Positions 38,211 to 48,754 of a stretch of 64,000 nt of DNA are shown in pieces. The translations under genes were made by a program, and so were the position numbers. Origin of the DNA: Planctomycetota bacterium. Its GTDB lineage: Bacteria > Planctomycetota > UBA1135 > GCA-002686595. Where the stretch lies: NCBI GenBank assembly GCA_016795325.1, contig JAEUHY010000025.1, forward strand, positions 1 to 64,000. Reading direction: 5' to 3'. Positions within the stretch are counted from its first letter, which is position 1. Each line of letters starts with the position of its first letter. The notes beneath the pieces were generated by a model. The model was not told the DNA's origin. It searched no databases and saw only the letters and a list, made by a program, of their open reading frames with translations.

Positions 38211-40424
38211 ATGAAGTTCTGGGCCATGTTCGTTTCCGGCGCCGCGTGGCTGGGCGCGTCCGCGCCGTTCGCTTGGGCCGCCGTGCAGGTCGAGGCACGC
38301 GGCATAGGTTGGGGGCGAACCCGCTTCGACACGCTGTGGAGTTCCGAGCCTTTCGTCGCGGTGACAGGGGGCGGACGGTTCACCGTCGCGCAGCGTGCGA
38401 ACGGCGAGCTCGTGGCGTGGGGCCTGGGTGTTTCGACCTGGCAAGCAGCGCCCACGGCGACCGGCGGCCTCTCCTTCGTCGAGCTTTCCGCCGGCGGCAA
38501 CCACGCCCTCGCGCTGCGCTCCGACAACGTCTGCGTGAGCTGGGGCCCGTCCCCGTCCGCTCAACTGAGCAATGTGATGCGGATCGCGTCGGGCGAGTCC
38601 TTTGGCTTGGTGTTGCACACAAGCGGCACGATTTCGCTGCTGACGTTCGGTCCGGTGGGCGATGGGATTCCGTCCATTCCCCCGCCGCCGCCCGGGCTGA
38701 CCTACATCGACGTGGGCGCGGGCGATCGGCACGCGCTTGCGCTGCGCAGCGACGGGTCAGCCGTCGCCTGGGGCTGGAACAGCACGGGCCAGACAAGCGT
38801 GCCTGCGCTGCCGCCCGGACGCCGCTACACCCAACTCGCCGGGGGTTACTACCACTCGGTCGGGCTCGTGGACAACGGCAGCGTGCAAGCCTGGGGCTTG
38901 GCGTCGATGATCAACGTGCCGGCGCTGCCGAGCGGAGTCACGTACACGAAGATCAGCGCGTGCAGCACGCACAGCTTGGCGCTGCGGAGCGACGGCAACG
39001 TCGTGGAGTGGCCGTCGATGGGCGCGATCCCTCCTCTGCCGCCGGGTGTGGTGTACGTGGACATCGCCACGGGAGGCCTGTTCAACAACGGCGGCCATTC
39101 GCTCGCGTTGCGCAGCGACGGACGCCTCGCTCGCTGGGGTGCGAACGACTACCTGCAGGTCGGCCCGCCTGCGGCGCCGGCAGGAGTGTCGGTGGCCGCC
39201 ATCGACGCCGGACAGGGCGATACGGCCGTCGCCCGGCTCAGCAACGGCACATTGCAGATTTGGGGCAGCGGCCCGGCCCAGATGGCGATCCCCACGCCGC
39301 CCGCCGGCGTGACCTACGCGCAGCATGCGGTGGGGTCTCAGCACGTCGTTGCGCTGCGCAGCAACGGAACGCTGGCCTCGTGGGGCGTCGACACATGGGG
39401 CGGGCTCCACTCGGTCCCATCCGGCTCGAACTTCGTCGAGGTCGCCGCGGGAAGCGAGCACAGCTTGGCGCGGCGCTCGAACGGAACGATCGCGACTTGG
39501 GGCATCACCGCGACGCCGGCGCCGCCGTTGCCCAGCGGAGTGACCTACGTGCAGATCGACGCCGACGCGTTCTTCAACGTCGCGCTGCGCAGCGACGGCG
39601 CGATCGCCGCCTGGGGTGGCGACAATCTCTACGGCGAACACAATCCGCCCGCGGCGCCGCAGGGGACGAGCTACACGCAGGTGCGCGCCGCTGCGTACCA
39701 CGGCCTGGCCCTGCGCAGCGACGGCAACGTGGTGATGTGGGGCGCCTCAGGCGGCGCGCTCGGCAGTGTCCCGCCTCTGCCGGCGGGAACGACCTACGTG
39801 GCGATCGCCGCAAACCACACGACGAGCGCGGCGTTGCGCAGTGACGGCGTGCTGCGTGTGTGGGGCGAGAGCAGCGAGGGCCAGGCAATTGTGCCGGCGC
39901 TCGCTGTCGGCGAACGATTCGCACAAGTCAGCGTCGGGGCCGGTCGCATCGTCGCCGTGGTCGAACAGGCCTGGACCCGTTACTGCGCCGCGAAGGTGAA
40001 CTCGCTCGGATGCACGCCTGCGATCGGCGCGTTCGGCAGCCCGAGTGCGTCCCTGGCTAGCGGCTTCACCGTGATCGGCTCCGCCGTCCGCAACGACAAG
40101 CTCGGCTTGCTGTTCTACACCGTGAACGGCGCACGTACTGCGACGCCCTTCCAGTGCGGAACGCTGTGCATCGGCAGTTCCAACCTGCGGCGCGCCCCGC
40201 TGCAGTCCTCGGGCGGCGCGCCGGCGCCCGCTGACGATTGCAGCGGAGTGCACGTGCTCGACCTCAACGCCTTCGGCGCAGGAGCGCTCGGCGGCTCGCC
40301 GGACCCCGGGCTACGCCAGGCGGGCTCGGTCGTGCGAGCGCAATGGTGGGGCCGCGATCCCGGCTTCCCGCCGCCCTGCAGCACCACGCTGACGGACGCG
40401 CTGGAGGTCACGTTGGCGCCGTAG
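38211..40424 (+). CDS. Secreted RCC1-repeat beta-propeller protein with family C-terminal module
   Basis: 737 residues. Signal peptide FVSGAAWLGASAPFAWAA. Residues about 45-590 consist of RCC1/BLIP-II-type repeats of roughly 45 residues, each with a G.YH.LALRSDGNVVAWG-like core and VPALPSGVTYTKI-like link (for example HALALRSDGSAVAWGWNSTG and HGLALRSDGNVVMWGASGG), about twelve in number, too many for one seven-bladed propeller. The last 145 residues, from WTRYCAAKVNSLGCTPAIG to SDALEVTLAP-like TDALEVTLAP, are the module shared with the proteins ending at 265 and 27738. Extracellular protein interaction is the likely job. ATG 38211 follows GGAGAGGTGCGTC, a plausible ribosome site. Confidence 0.88.
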   Translation: MKFWAMFVSGAAWLGASAPFAWAAVQVEARGIGWGRTRFDTLWSSEPFVAVTGGGRFTVAQRANGELVAWGLGVSTWQAAPTATGGLSFVELSAGGNHALALRSDNVCVSWGPSPSAQLSNVMRIASGESFGLVLHTSGTISLLTFGPVGDGIPSIPPPPPGLTYIDVGAGDRHALALRSDGSAVAWGWNSTGQTSVPALPPGRRYTQLAGGYYHSVGLVDNGSVQAWGLASMINVPALPSGVTYTKISACSTHSLALRSDGNVVEWPSMGAIPPLPPGVVYVDIATGGLFNNGGHSLALRSDGRLARWGANDYLQVGPPAAPAGVSVAAIDAGQGDTAVARLSNGTLQIWGSGPAQMAIPTPPAGVTYAQHAVGSQHVVALRSNGTLASWGVDTWGGLHSVPSGSNFVEVAAGSEHSLARRSNGTIATWGITATPAPPLPSGVTYVQIDADAFFNVALRSDGAIAAWGGDNLYGEHNPPAAPQGTSYTQVRAAAYHGLALRSDGNVVMWGASGGALGSVPPLPAGTTYVAIAANHTTSAALRSDGVLRVWGESSEGQAIVPALAVGERFAQVSVGAGRIVAVVEQAWTRYCAAKVNSLGCTPAIGAFGSPSASLASGFTVIGSAVRNDKLGLLFYTVNGARTATPFQCGTLCIGSSNLRRAPLQSSGGAPAPADDCSGVHVLDLNAFGAGALGGSPDPGLRQAGSVVRAQWWGRDPGFPPPCSTTLTDALEVTLAP

Positions 40425-40472
40425 GCCAGGGCGCCGGACGGCGTTGCGGCGAAAGAACAAGAAAATGCGAGC

Positions 40473-40504
40473 GCGCGCCCCGCACACGTCGACGCGGGGC
40501 GCGC
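40473..40504 (+). terminator. Possible terminator hairpin after the RCC1 gene
   Basis: GCGCGCCCCGC and GCGGGGCGCGC make an 11-bp stem around ACACGTCGAC. There is no T tract after it, only TCGTGTGG, so it may be Rho-dependent or merely GC chance. Confidence 0.4.
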
Positions 40505-40672
40505 TCGTGTGGATACTCTCCGCCCCGAAGTGGGTCCCCGAGCGCACCAACGACGTTTGCGCGCCGTGCAGCACGGCGCATTCGAGAGCGCAGCGACGTC
40601 AGCGCCGCACGACCCACGACGCGCACCAACAGACTCGCGGCGAACGCCGCGAGAGGGGAACCCTGAACTCGG

Positions 40673-41806
<1,134 letters not shown>

Positions 41807-41814
41807 GCGAGACG

Positions 41815-42594
41815 ATGCGGGCGACGCGCGCACTGCGGTTCGCGCTCGTGGCGATGCTCGCGACGAGTTGCGAGAAGCCCGCGCCGCCGATCGTTGTCCC
41901 GCAGAGCGTTCACAGCATCACGTGGCGTGAGCCGGATGGTCGGCGCACTTCGCGGCTCAGCGTGGGCCCGGCGTTCACCGGGGTGCTGGACGGCGCGCGT
42001 TTCGCGAACCGCGCTGAGTTGGAGCACAGCCTCGACACGCTGCTGGTCTTCGGCGCGCCCGACCAGATCCTCACCGCGAGCGGCCACGCGAAGTTGAAGC
42101 TGGATCTGCTCGTCGAGGCCCCGGCGAACCTGCCCGCGGTCGAGCTGGTTCGAACGATGGCGCAGGTTGTGGAGTGCGGCAAGAGAACGCCAGACCGAGA
42201 CCTCCGGGCCCACCTGCTGCTGCAGGGGGAGCACAACGTCCTGAAGGTCCCGACTCGTTCCGACCTGATGCAGTTTCGAGGCGACCCCGCGAAGCGGCAC
42301 GTCATCGTGCTCGTGGCGCTGAGCCAGGACGCGCCGACGAACCGCCAAGCAACGGATTCGATTTGGACTCTGCGAGTCGCTCCCAACTCAGACCATGCGA
42401 AAACGCCTGAGCAGGAGCTGCGCGATCAGTCGTTGAGCCAAGCTGCCGCGCAGATCGCATCTGCGGGCGACGCCGTGACCTGCCTGCTGGTCGCGCACGT
42501 GAGCGCGACGTTCACGCTCCAACAGGCGCTCGACTGGCTTGAGCCGGTCCTCGCGCTGCAGCCGGACGACCTGCAGTGGGTCGCGCGCGAGTGA
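41815..42594 (+). CDS. Hypothetical lipoprotein
   Basis: 259 residues from ATG 41815. FALVAMLATSCEKPAPP near the start is a lipoprotein signal with Cys near 19. The remainder is of mixed helix and strand; AVELVRTMAQVVECGKRTPD and HVIVLVALSQDAPTNRQATD are strand-turn-helix like, faintly recalling ExbD/TolR-type folds, but I would not assign them. Tight spacing after carA suggests co-transcription without a clear functional link. Confidence 0.6.
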   Translation: MRATRALRFALVAMLATSCEKPAPPIVVPQSVHSITWREPDGRRTSRLSVGPAFTGVLDGARFANRAELEHSLDTLLVFGAPDQILTASGHAKLKLDLLVEAPANLPAVELVRTMAQVVECGKRTPDRDLRAHLLLQGEHNVLKVPTRSDLMQFRGDPAKRHVIVLVALSQDAPTNRQATDSIWTLRVAPNSDHAKTPEQELRDQSLSQAAAQIASAGDAVTCLLVAHVSATFTLQQALDWLEPVLALQPDDLQWVARE

Positions 42595-42633
42595 CGACTC
42601 GGCGCTCGCGGCTACGCTTGGAGCGGCCCAGCC

Positions 42634-42939
42634 ATGAGCGCGCGCCCGCTATCGACCAACCTCGACGACGAGAACGCGGTCCCCTACTTCCTGTGGGACG
42701 ACCCGCTCACCGTGCGTGAATTGAAGGAACTGCTCGCGAGCGCGTCGGAGCCCGAACGCAACCGCTGGCTCGGCAAAATCCTGCGCGAAGCGCGCGACAC
42801 CGATGTGTGGCGCTTCACGACGCCTGAGGACGTCGCAGCACGCTGGAACGCGCTCGCGCCGCACCTCGGCCGCCGGCGCGCGTTCTGGGAGTACCTGCTC
42901 AACGCATGGCGCCGCCAGGGGTTGCTCCGTGGCGTCTAG
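42634..42939 (+). CDS. DUF6922-like small protein (possible orphan antitoxin-type partner)
   Basis: 101 residues. YFLWDDPLTVRELKELLASA, RNRWLGKILREARDTDVWRF, PHLGRRRAFWEYLLNAWRRQ and GLL form a pattern I associate with a small winged-helix-like family often found directly before a nucleotidyltransferase (AbiEii-like) gene. Here no such gene follows; the next is an unrelated helical repeat protein. Family name recalled from memory, hence modest confidence; the sequence pattern itself is clear. Confidence 0.6.
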   Translation: MSARPLSTNLDDENAVPYFLWDDPLTVRELKELLASASEPERNRWLGKILREARDTDVWRFTTPEDVAARWNALAPHLGRRRAFWEYLLNAWRRQGLLRGV

Positions 42940-43038
42940 GCGGATCGCACGTCGCCACGCGGCGCGTCAAGGCTAGGCGAGGCGTGTGCGCGGAGCGCGG
43001 GTGTAGCCGCGGGCGCTGCGCGAGCTAGCGTCGGCGCC

Positions 43039-44400
43039 ATGCTCGCATTCCTACTCGCCGTCGCGTCGCTGTCGGGTCCGCAGCGCGAGCCGGTTCGAGC
43101 GCAAGAGGTCTGGGAGCGCGCGTTTGTCGTGCAGTTCGAGGAAATCGCTCCGCTGAGCGCGGCGCTGTGGAACTACACCCTATTGCTCGATGAGGGCGTC
43201 TACATCGGTCCGAAGCCGCCGAGTCCACCGAAGCCAAACGGCGCGCTGATCGATGGCGTCGTGGCCCCCGCGCTGGAGCGGCTGGCGACGAACGACGCGA
43301 GCATCGGAGTAAGAGACGCAGCCCAACGCACGCTCCGCGCGCTGCGCGCACCGCCGCCGGCGCCGAACGCAGAACAAGAAGTGGCGCGCCGCGGTTGGAG
43401 CGCGAGTTCGCTCGACCTCGCCCAGCTCGAGCGCGAACTCGAGCAGCGCGAAGCCACGGGCGCAGCGATCGGCTTCTTGCACCACGTGGCGCAACTCTCG
43501 GCCAGCCATCCACTGCGCCAGTCGCTCGGCGAGCGCTTGCTCGCGGCATCGCCCGATGAGCACATCCACGCGCGCCTGTTCGCGATCGGCGCCGTGGTGA
43601 CCTCGTCGCCGCGCGAGTTCGAGCGCGCGTTGCGAGGCGTGCTGCGAGAGCACCTCGACGCGGACGCGCCGCACGCGCAGATCGCCCGGCTCGCACTCGC
43701 GCGCTGCGTCGCGCGCGAAGGCCCGAGCTCGAGCGCGACGGACCCGTCAGGCGAACTCCAACTCGAGGTCGCGAAACTGCTGCGCGAGCGACTGGACGAC
43801 GCCGTCGCACCTCGGCGGCGCGCAACGTGGATCGCCGCTGCGTGGCTCGAGCGCAACCGCGCGCTCGCACGTGGGGCGCGCGATGCAGGACTGCGCGCGG
43901 AACTCAAGGACCGATTCGGCGCCGCTAGCGCCCCGCGCGACGTCGACGCAGGTGCGCTGGCGCTCGCGGTGCTGGGCGACTTTGGGAGCGCGGAGTCCAT
44001 TCGCGAATGCTTCGCGGCGCGCCCCAGCGCACGGCTCGCGCTCGCACTCGCGCTGCTCGACGATCGTTCGATGATCGAGTCCGTTCAGAAGTGGGAGCAG
44101 GCACTCATCTCGCCGAGCGCGCGGCTCGACGGCGCGCTCGCACGCGCGCTGCTCAGCGACCGGTCTGTCGTCAGCGACTGGATCGAGCGCTGCGACGATG
44201 CGAAACCCGCAAGCATTCTCGAACTCATTCGCGGCCTGGACGCGTTCGGCGACACCAACGCGGTGAAGCCACTGTTGACGTTCAGCGAGAATACGGAGCT
44301 GACCGATGAAGCGCGCATCGCGGCCATCCACGCGCTCGGCGCTGTGTGCAGCCCCGATCCGCTGCAACGCACGCTGGCGCGGGCCTACACCGGCGGTTGA
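43039..44400 (+). CDS. Hypothetical HEAT-like helical repeat protein
   Basis: 453 residues, Ala/Arg/Leu-rich. A short hydrophobic start (MLAFLLAVASLSGPQ) could be a signal peptide. The body has repeated helix pairs with ARLAL/ALAL cores (HAQIARLALARCVAREG, DAGALALAVLGDFGSAESI, SARLALALALLDDRSMIES, DEARIAAIHALGAV), fitting HEAT-type repeats without catalytic residues. Function unknown; likely scaffold or exported structural protein. Convergent with gamma-glutamyltransferase, 10 bp apart. Confidence 0.6.
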   Translation: MLAFLLAVASLSGPQREPVRAQEVWERAFVVQFEEIAPLSAALWNYTLLLDEGVYIGPKPPSPPKPNGALIDGVVAPALERLATNDASIGVRDAAQRTLRALRAPPPAPNAEQEVARRGWSASSLDLAQLERELEQREATGAAIGFLHHVAQLSASHPLRQSLGERLLAASPDEHIHARLFAIGAVVTSSPREFERALRGVLREHLDADAPHAQIARLALARCVAREGPSSSATDPSGELQLEVAKLLRERLDDAVAPRRRATWIAAAWLERNRALARGARDAGLRAELKDRFGAASAPRDVDAGALALAVLGDFGSAESIRECFAARPSARLALALALLDDRSMIESVQKWEQALISPSARLDGALARALLSDRSVVSDWIERCDDAKPASILELIRGLDAFGDTNAVKPLLTFSENTELTDEARIAAIHALGAVCSPDPLQRTLARAYTGG

Positions 44401-44410
44401 GCCGCTCGTT

Positions 44411-46087
44411 CTAGAAGCCGAGCGCGCAGCCGTCCTTGCGCGACTCGGAGGCGCCGAAGTACACGCCGAGTTGTTTGTCCCAGCGGATCGCCTGGTAGCC
44501 GCCGAAGGCGCCGACGTCGTAGCCGAGCGTGTGGCCGCGGTTGGCGAGCTCGCGCGGCAACGCGGGATCGAAGCCCGCTTCGAGCGAGACCCGGCCGCCA
44601 TCCTTCATCTCTTCGCCGGTCGGTTCGGAGGAGCCCTCGTGCAGGATGCGCGGCGCGTCGCCGGCCTCTTGGAGGTTCATGCCGAAGTCGACGAGGTTCA
44701 TCACGATCTGCGCGTGGCCCTGCGGCTGCGTCGCGCCGCCCATCACTCCGAACGACACGAACGGCTCGCCGTCCTTGGTGATGAAGGCCGGAATGATCGT
44801 GTGGAAGGGACGCTTGCGCGGCGCGTAGCTGTTCGGACGGCCCGGCGTGAGGTCGAACATCTCGCCGCGGTCCTGCAGCACGAATCCGAGCTCCCCGGGC
44901 GTCATGCCGCTGCCCATGCCACGGTAGTTGCTCTGGATCCACGAGACCATCATCCCGCTCGCATCCGCCGTCGTGAGGTAGATCGTGTCGCCCTCGTCGA
45001 GCGCCGGATTGCCGACGGGATAGCTCTTCGCCGCGCGCTCGCCGATGAGTTTGCGCCGGCCTTCGAGGTACGTCTCCGAGATCAAGCGTTCGACGGGTAC
45101 GGTCATGAACTCGCGGTCGGCGTAGAGTCGCGCACGGTCCTCGAAGGCGAGTTTTTTCGCCTCCACAAAGCGATGCACGTTTTCGAGCGAGCCGAAACCG
45201 GCGCGCGCGATGTCGAAACCTTCGAGGATTCCGAGCATTTGCAACGCCGCGATACCTTGACCGTTGGGCGGCAATTCCCACACGTCGTAGCCGCGGTAAT
45301 TCAGCGACACAGGCTTCACCCACTCGCCGGTGTGCTCAGCCAGGTCTTCGTAGCTGAGGAATCCGCCGTTCGCCTTCATGTAGGCGTCGATGCGCCGAGC
45401 GACCTCGCCCTTGTAGAACGCATCGCGCCCTTCCTTGGCGAGCAGCTCGAACGTCGCGGCGAGGCGCGGATTGGCGAACAGCTCGCCTTTGCGCGGCGCG
45501 CGGCCGTTCGGCAGGAACGTCTCGGCGAAGCCCGCGAACGGCTTCAACTTCACTTCGCTGATCGCCCAGTAGTGCGCGACGAGTTCGGTAATCGGCGCGC
45601 CTTCCTTGGCGTGGCGGATCGCGGGTGCGAGCACACGCGCCATCGGCAACTTCCCGAATCGCGCGTGGAGTGCGAACCAGCCATCGACGCAGCCGGGGAC
45701 CGACACGGGCAGCGGCCCCAGCGGCGGCAGCCGCGTGATGCCGCGCCGCTGCAACTCGGCGAGCGTGAGCGACGCGGGCGAACGTCCGCTGCCGTTGTAG
45801 CCCGCGAGCTCGCGCGCCTTGGGATCCCACACGAGCGCGTAGAGATCGCCGCCGAGCCCGCAGCCCGTCGGCTCGAGCAACGCTTGCACAGCATTGGCCG
45901 CGATCGCCGCATCCACGGCGCTGCCGCCGTCTTTCAGCACCTCGACCGCCGCGAGCGTCGCGAGCGGAATGCTCGTCGCCGCCATGCCGTGCCGCGCGAT
46001 CACTTCCGAGCGCGTGGCGAAGCTCTTCCCCGTGACGCGATCGCCCGTCAGAGCGAGCGCCGCAACAGCCAATGCAGAAGCGAACAT
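44411..46087 (-). CDS. ggt: Gamma-glutamyltransferase (glutathione hydrolase)
   Basis: 558 residues from ATG 46087 with a short signal-like start (FASALAVAALALTGD). The enzyme removes or transfers gamma-glutamyl groups in the periplasm and is cleaved by itself into two subunits. MAATSIPLATLAAVEVLKDG, GGSAVDAAIAANAVQALLEP and the cleavage site GDTIYLTTADASGMMVSW (nucleophile Thr, first T of TTAD, near 370) are clear. Family members usually have TTH after the cut; here TTAD, as in several non-classical members, so donor specificity could differ. GGATQPQGHAQIVMNLVDF and LGYDVGAFGGYQAI are also family-like. Confidence 0.9.
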   Translation of the reverse strand: MFASALAVAALALTGDRVTGKSFATRSEVIARHGMAATSIPLATLAAVEVLKDGGSAVDAAIAANAVQALLEPTGCGLGGDLYALVWDPKARELAGYNGSGRSPASLTLAELQRRGITRLPPLGPLPVSVPGCVDGWFALHARFGKLPMARVLAPAIRHAKEGAPITELVAHYWAISEVKLKPFAGFAETFLPNGRAPRKGELFANPRLAATFELLAKEGRDAFYKGEVARRIDAYMKANGGFLSYEDLAEHTGEWVKPVSLNYRGYDVWELPPNGQGIAALQMLGILEGFDIARAGFGSLENVHRFVEAKKLAFEDRARLYADREFMTVPVERLISETYLEGRRKLIGERAAKSYPVGNPALDEGDTIYLTTADASGMMVSWIQSNYRGMGSGMTPGELGFVLQDRGEMFDLTPGRPNSYAPRKRPFHTIIPAFITKDGEPFVSFGVMGGATQPQGHAQIVMNLVDFGMNLQEAGDAPRILHEGSSEPTGEEMKDGGRVSLEAGFDPALPRELANRGHTLGYDVGAFGGYQAIRWDKQLGVYFGASESRKDGCALGF

Positions 46088-46155
46088 GTCCCGCAAGATA
46101 CGCCGTCGAACGGTCTGCGCCGACCGAAGCCGGCGAAGATCAGCGACGCACGTCC

Positions 46156-48459
46156 TCAGTGCGGGCGCTGGGAACCGACCTGCTGTCGACGCTGCTCGAC
46201 GCGTCGGACGATCTCGGCGAACAACGCCTCGGGCTGGATCGGCTTGGTGAGGTAGCCCTCCATGCCGGCTTCCTCGCACCTCGAGCGCTCGCCCTCCATG
46301 GCGTGCGCGGTGAGTGCAACCACCGGTATGTCGCGCCGCGCGGCGTAGCGCGGATCCTGACGCAGCTTGCGCGTGGCCTCGTAGCCGTCGAGCAACGGCA
46401 TCTGGCAGTCCATCAACACCAAGTCGAAGTCGGAGCGCTCGAGCGCCGCGAGCGCCTCCTCGCCGTCGCCGGCCAGCTCGAACTCAACTCCGGCGCGCCG
46501 CAACAACGCTCCGACGACCTTTTGGTTGACGACGTTGTCCTCGGCGACGAGCACGCGCGCTTTGAGCGTCGCCAGTTGCTCGAGCGCCGCGTGCGTGGGA
46601 AGCGCGGCCGGCGGAGCGCCGGCGCCTGCTGCGCCCGGAAAGAGGCGGATGAGCAGCTCCGCGAGATCCCGGCGGCGCAGCGGCTTGAGGAGCCGTGCGT
46701 CGATCGCACTCGACGCGACGGCGACGCTGCGCGGATCGGCGCTGAACAGCGCGACCTTCAGCGGCTCGCCGTTCGGCGCCTCGCGCAACCGCCGCGCGAG
46801 CTCCACGCCGTCCATGGCGGGCATCGCAAAGTCGGCCAGCACCAGCTGGAAAGGTTCGTTCGCGGCGCGCGCCGCGGCAATTGCCTCGAGCGCGGCCGGA
46901 CCGCTCTCCACGGCGCGCGCGGAACAGCCGAGCGACACGAGCAGCCGCTCGATCACCTCGCCGGAGGCGCGATGGTCGTCGGCGACCAGCACCCGCAGAC
47001 CGCGAACGCTGGCGCCCGCGCTCGGCGTGCGTGAAGTGCTCGACGCAGAAGTCGCGAGCGGGAGTTCGAGCCGCACGCTGAAGGTCGAACCCACGCCGAC
47101 CTGCGAGCGCACACTGACCTCGCCGCCCATGAGACTGACCAGTCGACGTGTGATCGCGAGCCCAAGCCCCGTTCCACCAAAGCGGCGGGTCGTCGAGGCG
47201 TCGACCTGCTCGAAGGCGTGGAACAGTGCGGGCAGTCGCTCCGCGGGAATGCCGATGCCGTTGTCGATCACGTCGATGCGCACCGCCAGCGGACCGCGTT
47301 CGGGCTCGGAATCGACCAGCACCCGCACGACGCCGCCGCGCGTGAACTTGAGCGCGTTGCCCGCGAGATTCAGCACGACCTGCATCAGGCGCTGAGGGTC
47401 GCCGATGCGCCGCGCGGCCACGCCTGGCGCCGCCTCGAGCACCAGTTCCGCGCCGCACGCAGCCGACCGAGGCCCGAGCAACGCGCCGGCGTCCTCGAGC
47501 AGATCGACGAGATCGAATTCGACGTGCTCGATCTCGAGCTTGCCCGCCTCGATCTTGCTGTAGTCGAGGATGTCGTCGATGACGTGCAGCAGGGCCTCGC
47601 TCGACACGCGGATGTTGTCGACGCACTGGCGTTGCTCGGGATCCAGCTGGGAGAGCGCGAGCAGCTCGTTCATCCCGACGACACCGTTGATCGGCGTGCG
47701 GATCTCGTGGCTCATGTTGGCGAGGAAGCTGGCCTTGGCCTGCGCCGCCGCCTCCGCGCGCGCGCGCGCCTCGACCAGCTCGCGTTCGGTGCGGGCCTGG
47801 TCGAGCACCATCCGCCGCACGTGGAGCAGCACCACCAACCAGCCGAGGCCGAACGTCGCGAGAACCGCGAAGCCGCCCGTGCGCGCCAGACGGGCGTCGG
47901 CCAGCACGCTCTCGACGTTGCTTCGCGCCGCGGCTGCGATCGCGCTCGCCGAGCGCTCCATGCCGAGCGCGTACTCGCGTTTGTGGCGCTCGTACTCCGG
48001 ACTCAGGAGCAGCTCGAGAGCCTCCTTCGCCCGCCCCGCGTGCACCAGTTCGAACGAGCGTTGCTCCAGTGCGATCAGCGCGTCGTTGGCGGCGCTCGTG
48101 GCCGCGGTCGCGCCAAGTGCATACGCGTCGGGCGAGAGCTGCGTCGACTCCTCGAGCGCCCGCGTCAGCAGCGGCTCGGAATTCTGGTAGCGCTCGATCC
48201 AGCGCGGATCGCCTGTCGCCGCCGCCAGCCGCGCCGACATCGTGAGCACCTCGTCGTAGCGCACGATGTCCGCCACCAGGGCTGCATTGCGCATGTCGCG
48301 CGCGACCAGACTCTCGACCGATTGCGCCACCGACCGCACGGTCAGAGCGATTGCGAGTCCGACGGCGAGGTTGATCGCGACGGCGATCGCAAGCAAGCGC
48401 AGGACGCGCCCCTGCGGGTTGGGCGAAGCAGCGCTCGGCGGGTGAGTGGCGGTGGGCAC
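46156..48459 (-). CDS. Membrane hybrid histidine kinase with two receiver domains
   Basis: About 767 residues from GTG 48459. A first membrane segment (LLAIAVAINLAVGLAIALTV) and a second near 230 (GGFAVLATFGLGWLVVLLHV) enclose a helical periplasmic sensor. HisKA has ASFLANMSHEIRTPINGVVG and the ATPase domain VLNLAGNALKFTRGGVV, DNGIGIP and GGTGLGLAITRRLVSLMGGE. Receiver 1 (about 505-620) has VLVADDHRASG and LVLADFAMPAMDGVE; receiver 2 (about 640-760) has VLVAEDNVVNQKVVGALLRR and LVLMDCQMPLLDGYEATRK. No Hpt domain or output regulator is adjacent. The frame is open further upstream but that part is Arg-rich and unlike a signal. Confidence 0.88.
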   Translation of the reverse strand: MPTATHPPSAASPNPQGRVLRLLAIAVAINLAVGLAIALTVRSVAQSVESLVARDMRNAALVADIVRYDEVLTMSARLAAATGDPRWIERYQNSEPLLTRALEESTQLSPDAYALGATAATSAANDALIALEQRSFELVHAGRAKEALELLLSPEYERHKREYALGMERSASAIAAAARSNVESVLADARLARTGGFAVLATFGLGWLVVLLHVRRMVLDQARTERELVEARARAEAAAQAKASFLANMSHEIRTPINGVVGMNELLALSQLDPEQRQCVDNIRVSSEALLHVIDDILDYSKIEAGKLEIEHVEFDLVDLLEDAGALLGPRSAACGAELVLEAAPGVAARRIGDPQRLMQVVLNLAGNALKFTRGGVVRVLVDSEPERGPLAVRIDVIDNGIGIPAERLPALFHAFEQVDASTTRRFGGTGLGLAITRRLVSLMGGEVSVRSQVGVGSTFSVRLELPLATSASSTSRTPSAGASVRGLRVLVADDHRASGEVIERLLVSLGCSARAVESGPAALEAIAAARAANEPFQLVLADFAMPAMDGVELARRLREAPNGEPLKVALFSADPRSVAVASSAIDARLLKPLRRRDLAELLIRLFPGAAGAGAPPAALPTHAALEQLATLKARVLVAEDNVVNQKVVGALLRRAGVEFELAGDGEEALAALERSDFDLVLMDCQMPLLDGYEATRKLRQDPRYAARRDIPVVALTAHAMEGERSRCEEAGMEGYLTKPIQPEALFAEIVRRVEQRRQQVGSQRPH

Positions 48460-48754
48460 TAGAGGAGTGGCGAGCGTCGAGCCCGTCCTTCGTCGTCGGG
48501 CGCCGCGCGGCGGCGCTAGAGGGAGCTCGACGAAGTACGCCGAGGCTTCCCGGATCCGAGACGTCCGCGTGCACGCAGGATTTTCCGTCGCTGAAACGCC
48601 GCGCGAGCAAGGAGCGCGAGCGATGGTCCGTCGCACGCGTCACTCGCCGGTGTGGCTGCAAGAGGCATCACGCATCGCACGGAGCTCGCGCGCTCGCTGC
48701 ACTGACCGCAGAGAATCCCGCGCGACGAACGCAGCCTGTTGAACGTCGCGAGAG

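Noticed and set aside
37636..38214. 192-codon plus-strand open frame
   Set aside because: No coding-like third-position bias, no start signal and runs into the RCC1 gene.
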